64,000 bases of DNA from positions 806,001 to 870,000 of the forward strand of contig BAAHQB010000049.1 of NCBI GenBank assembly GCA_054601695.1, in the 5' to 3' direction. This DNA comes from Amorphochlora amoebiformis (lineage: Eukaryota > Cercozoa > Chlorarachniophyceae). The notes beneath the pieces were generated by a model that saw only the letters and a list, made by a program, of their open reading frames with translations, searched no databases and was not told the origin of the DNA. Below, one piece after another: positions 1 through 64,000 of this stretch. Each line of letters opens with the position of its first letter. The first letter of the stretch is position 1. The position numbers and the translations under genes are program-made.

Positions 1-19753
<19,753 letters not shown>

Positions 19754-20087
19754 TACTAGAGTAAACTTAATGATTGATCACGACAGTATTACCAGAAATC
19801 TAGAATCTAGAGTACTTGATCTAGTTGATATAACTAGATAAGTAAGTTCTGGTGGATAGTGATTCTAGTGATCATCAAATCGGGCTAATCATGATGAATC
19901 TCTAGAATTTCTATAATCTAGTACTACCGGTATATTCTAGATATTACTCATCCCTTGATCAGCGATTTACTGTTAGGGATAAACTGGAGAAATAATTAAG
20001 ATCAAGAGGAACTTTGGACCGTTCTTGTTAACGTTCAATGAAAATGTACGTCGTGACACACACACCCGCTACATCGTTATCTCCTGA
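19754..20087. other. Convergent intergenic spacer, CTAG-rich
   Basis: 334 bp between the stop of CobQ (+) and the stop of the RRM gene (-). CTAG occurs nine times in 19741-19960, against about one expected in that length of random sequence. Many occurrences lie in TCTAGA or ACTAGT-like contexts. No convincing open frame, RNA gene or AATAAA-type signal is identified. Confidence 0.7.
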
Positions 20088-25974
<5,887 letters not shown>

Positions 25975-26425
25975 TTTATAGGAAAGAAATCGTCCAAGAA
26001 ACGCCTCAAGGTCGGCTTGCGAAGCTTAATAGGGTCACATTTTTCGTCCTGGTGTGGTGAGTCGAGGTCGGGAGGTTTCTGCCCTTTCAATACCAACTGG
26101 GGTTTGTGAGAACAACCTGGGCAAGTCTGCGGGTAGGGTGAAATCTATTGTGTCCACATGAGTTTCTGTCTGTATGTGAAAAGAAAGCAGGAAGGGATGA
26201 CGGAAGAAGTCAAGGAGGGATGGACGAGAAAAAGGTCAAACCGGACGTGTTTACCCTTGATTTTAATTTTCACGCGAACTATGTTTCGCTCAATCCTTTC
26301 GCCCTCGTCTCTTCCCTCTTCTCTATCTCTCGCTCTCTCGCTCCTCCTTTTCCGTTCCCCGATTGTGTCCTCTGCTGGCACACATCTTGTTCTCACCATC
26401 ACTACATATTGCATCTCAGAGCCGT
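25975..26425. promoter_or_regulatory. Shared upstream region of a head-to-head gene pair
   Basis: About 450 bp between the RRM gene (-) and the methyltransferase gene (+), free of TA microsatellite and with balanced base composition. The right half has a pyrimidine-rich stretch (about 26300-26360, TCTCTCGCTCTCTCGCTCCTCC) just before the methyltransferase start. A bidirectional promoter is inferred from layout only; no TATA or initiator motif is clear. Confidence 0.45.
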
Positions 26426-44669
<18,244 letters not shown>

Positions 44670-44699
44670 TATATATATGTATATATATACACATATGTT

Positions 44700-44761
<62 letters not shown>

Positions 44762-44988
44762 TAATGTATAGTACATGTATGTATTTGTACACATATTAAT
44801 AGAGCTCAAAAATCATAGCAGAGAGGGCAGTGTCTTCCTAAACCCCCTCTTTTATAATGTACCCTCTTATCATTTCTCACTATTTTCAGAAAATATTATG
44901 GGAAAAGAGCGGTGAAAAATGCGGGTGATTAATGATCTATCCAATTTATATTCTCAATTGTTCATATCTCATTCGCGTCTCTAACGTG

Positions 44989-45343
<355 letters not shown>

Positions 45344-45363
45344 TCAATGTAAGAATATATACA

Positions 45364-45425
<62 letters not shown>

Positions 45426-45580
45426 TGTATATCTATTATATATTTATACCCTCACGCGTACATACCACGCACGTATATACATACATATATATGTGTGTGT
45501 ATATGTGTATAATATATATTTTATATACACATATACACATGTATGTGCTCAATATAAGAATATATAAATTATACACACAC

Positions 45581-45618
<38 letters not shown>

Positions 45619-45700
45619 GTACATACATGTAATATATTTATACCCCTCACGCATACATACCACGCATGTATACATTACGTATTCTGTACATATATACATA

Positions 45701-45757
<57 letters not shown>

Positions 45758-45885
45758 GTATAATACACGTAATCAGACAATCATAAGAATAGGGGCAATC
45801 GCACCATGCTGGGGCTGGTAAGATTATTATTATTCTACCTATGTTGATATATACATATATAAATATATCTATATATGTGTGTGTG

Positions 45886-45947
<62 letters not shown>

Positions 45948-46006
45948 TGTATAAATGGATGTATGTATGCGTTTTTGTACGTATTTGTGTGTGTACATTT
46001 TACACG

Positions 46007-46114
<108 letters not shown>

Positions 46115-46115
46115 T

Positions 46116-46287
<172 letters not shown>

Positions 46288-46447
46288 TACGTATATATTA
46301 CGTTGTTGTGTGTAAAAAAATAAAGGCATAGTATTATTTAAATACATGTGTGCGTAGTATTTACATATTAATGCAAGTGTTGATGTGTATTGTTCTTATC
46401 ATTAGTCTAACTATTACTTCTCACACGCATACGTACACACATATATC

Positions 46448-46720
46448 TATTCAGACACTTAAATATGAATACACAAACAGAGCCTCGCGATAGCAGCGGC
46501 ATTCGGCTTCGTCGCCGCACGCTTCCTACAACGTCACCGCGTCTAACCAAACCTAAAACGGTAAACGAAGGACGGTTGGGGCATGCATATATTCAGACAC
46601 TTAAGTTTACATACACAACTAGGCGTCGCGATGGTCGCGGCATCGGCTTCATTATCCTACAACGTCGCCGAGTCTAGCCAAGCTGAAAATGTCTATCTAG
46701 CCAAGCTGAAAATGTCTATA
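46448..46720. repeat. Tandem duplication (~135 bp unit) plus a 22-bp tandem repeat
   Basis: 46448-46570 and 46585-46690 share ATTCAGACACTTAA, ATACACAA, CGTCGCGATGG- or CTCGCGATAGC-type GGCAT(T)CGGCTTC and CCTACAACGTC blocks. At the end, CTAGCCAAGCTGAAAATGTCTAT occurs twice head-to-tail (46673-46718). The first unit has an ATG and an open frame (MNTQTEPRDSSGIRLRR) but no sign of a real gene. Confidence 0.8.
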
Positions 46721-47188
46721 AGCGGAGAACTGGATCGTAAGATCGTCGCCGTTTGGGACTAGAGATGGTACCACACCCTCTAGAGGTGGTACCACATCCT
46801 CTAGATCTCGACCTTCCTTTTAAATTTGCACCATTCCTTGCTATAGTTGCTAGCTCTAGATCTATCTATAGAACTTGCGGAAGTTTGAACTGGCAATTAT
46901 CCATTATGATGACGCCATATTACAGACCTTGTACTAGTGTACTTTCCCTAGTTTGTAGATCGGCAAGGAAATCTTTCGAATCTGAGCGGCCCATCGAAGA
47001 TAAATTGGTTTTTGCTAACATATATAGTATGTTGAGTGTGCTCGGGGTATGTATAACTTATACCAAATAGACTAACTAGACTCGAGACCTAGCTACGTCT
47101 GCGCATCGGATATGATAATCTAGATTATACTAGTATATGTCTATAATGTTATGACTCGTCTATATCCAGATATGGTACTAGTACGTAC

Positions 47189-47358
47189 GTACGCCACGTA
47201 CATGTATACCTGGATACGTGTGAACATACGTGTACTCCGTGTAACATATGCGTACGTACGTAAGTATGATACGTATCACGTACGCCACGTACATGTATAC
47301 CTGGATACGTGTACTCCGTGCTAACATATGCGTACGTACGTAAGTATGATACGTATCG
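47189..47358. repeat. Tandem repeat rich in ACGT/GTAC palindromes
   Basis: Two copies, about 90 and 78 bp, of a unit running ACGTACGCCACGTACATGTA, TACCTGGATACGTGT, ACTCCGTG, TAACATATGCGTACGTACGT and AAGTATGATACGTATC. The first copy carries an extra GAACATACGTGT segment. It lies in the CTAG-rich convergent spacer. Confidence 0.9.
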
Positions 47359-47891
47359 TTCAGTATCTACTAGATCTAGAGTATGCTGCGTATCATTTAG
47401 TCTTATATATTCCAGACATTACTAGCTCACTAGTATAAGAGTATACATACCACGGCAATGGTAGTATCACTTCTACGTAGCAGACTCAAGTCTTTAGGCT
47501 AATGCTGGTTTGATTAAATCTAGTGTCTAGTGGCCCAGGTTTCCGATAATCCAGATAATATGTTTTTCACGGAAGATATAGACGTCACGGTTCTAGTAGA
47601 TCGGTACACGTATCTAGAGTAAACCACTGAGTTACTAGTACTAGCAGTCTAGAGCAGTAGTATGGAGTTTAGTAGATAAAGTAGAATCCCAGCCAGCGCT
47701 TTCTAGGTCGAAAAACTTACTGGTCTAGAGTTTAGAGAGTTTTGAATCAGACTCCATGTACAACATGTACTGGACATGGGTGTTATAATTTCTTCAACTG
47801 ATAGTCATGAGTCTAGAGAGCATGGTTATCACTAGATTTATCTTATGCGGTCTTGTTGGCAAACTCGAGATAACGCCTGGTCTGTACCAGA

Positions 47892-56609
<8,718 letters not shown>

Positions 56610-57315
56610 GACGAGCTTACAATCCACGCGAGGTCTGCGGGCCGATTGCCGGGAATCGGCCCGGGATGGGATTGGAAGAAAGAAAGCCCTCTAACGATCT
56701 GCTGGAATTGCCTGGAAATGAAGTTTTAATTAATTTATCGGGATTTGAGACTTAATCGAATTCTCTCGATGTGCCAACGGGCTCTGTCCAGATACATAAG
56801 GGGGAGAAAGCATAATTCCAAATCGGGAATCTGCATCCACACATGCTTTCATGCCTGCGTGCTCGATTTACGCGAAAGGCGTTGTGGTATGGAGATGTCA
56901 TCTTGATACGTAAGATAGCCGTGTCTTTTCATGCCTATGCACATATTCTCAAGTATGTACATGTCCATGGACATATAGTCACACACCTCAACATTGGCAA
57001 CCCCTGTGAACCCCTCCGCTCTGGGAAAAATTAACCTCGAGATCTCCGACTTCCAATAAATAAACCTCATCCTCAATTAATACTACGACCCCTTGGACAA
57101 CCCCAAACACGAAAACAGAGTTAAAGGCCCCGTTAGATCCACGAAGCTAGCGAAGCCCATTCGAAGGTCATCATCGTCAGTTACTATCGGTTACACAGTT
57201 TTGATTGATAGCGTGATATCCAATTTAAGATATCCAGATATCTTGATCCCGATATCTTCTCTGCACACTTTTTTTGGTGCTGCGGGTGGTCACCCGGTGG
57301 TGTCGTGAGAGTGTA
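56610..57315. promoter_or_regulatory. Head-to-head spacer between the MGCGGS and TH1-PTEN genes
   Basis: About 700 bp without microsatellite, between two divergent start codons. It likely holds the promoters of both genes. Open frames on both strands here (for example 56843-57034 and 57093-57308) have no homology or splice support. An in-frame Met at 57274 could extend the plus-strand gene by 14 codons. Confidence 0.45.

Positions 57316-64000
<6,685 letters not shown>

Noticed and set aside
56843-57308. Mixed-composition open frames in the head-to-head spacer
   Set aside because: No recognisable domain, no splice partners, and they overlap the likely promoters of two supported genes.

Overview
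The window is nuclear DNA of an intron-rich eukaryote, probably a protist or alga. Three things point there: GT-AG spliceosomal introns, TTAGGG-type telomere-like repeats inside introns, and a Ty1/copia retrotransposon. I cannot name the species. Most bases are (TA)n microsatellite, with some (TG)n, (CT)n and (GC)n. Long open frames of alternating Tyr/Ile or Cys/Val codons are artefacts of these tracts. Real coding sequence is cut into exons of about 20-140 bp (26-137 bp is typical), lying as islands in (TA)n introns. I built each gene model by hand: recognisable protein blocks, GT/AG borders and reading phase were required to agree across every junction.

Layout, left to right. (1) 1-19753, + strand: cobyric acid synthase (CobQ/CbiP-like), at least 26 exons, 5' end outside the window. 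(2) 20088-25974, - strand: RNA-binding protein with a Tyr/Gln/Pro-rich region and two RRMs, 10 exons, convergent with (1). (3) 26426-30332, + strand: small phage-type adenine DNA methyltransferase-like protein, 5 exons, head-to-head with (2). (4) 32755 to about 44608, + strand: uridine phosphorylase, at least 15 exons. One of its introns holds a young Ty1/copia element (37534-41447, minus orientation) with apparently identical 238-bp LTRs and an in-frame polyprotein that lacks the integrase core. (5) 47892-56609, - strand: 280-aa protein starting MGCGGS (predicted acylation site), with one hydrophobic segment, 12 exons, family not recognised. (6) 57316 to the right edge, + strand: a myosin-I TH1-like domain joined in continuous phase to a PTEN-type phosphatase with an intact Cys-X5-Arg loop. 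This domain combination is unfamiliar to me.

The genes are functionally unrelated (B12 synthesis, RNA binding, DNA methylation, pyrimidine salvage, phosphoinositide signalling), as expected for a eukaryotic chromosome. Convergent gene pairs are separated by spacers rich in CTAG. Head-to-head pairs share short GC-richer spacers of 0.45-0.7 kb. Three 340-385 bp TGTT...TAACA elements, probably solo LTRs, sit inside introns.

The most unusual signals are: an intron-filled CobQ gene in a eukaryote; the TH1-PTEN architecture; repeated cases in which a short stretch across a splice junction is copied into the neighbouring intron (seven loci, four genes); and a copia element whose apparent half-tRNA primer site overlaps its start codon.
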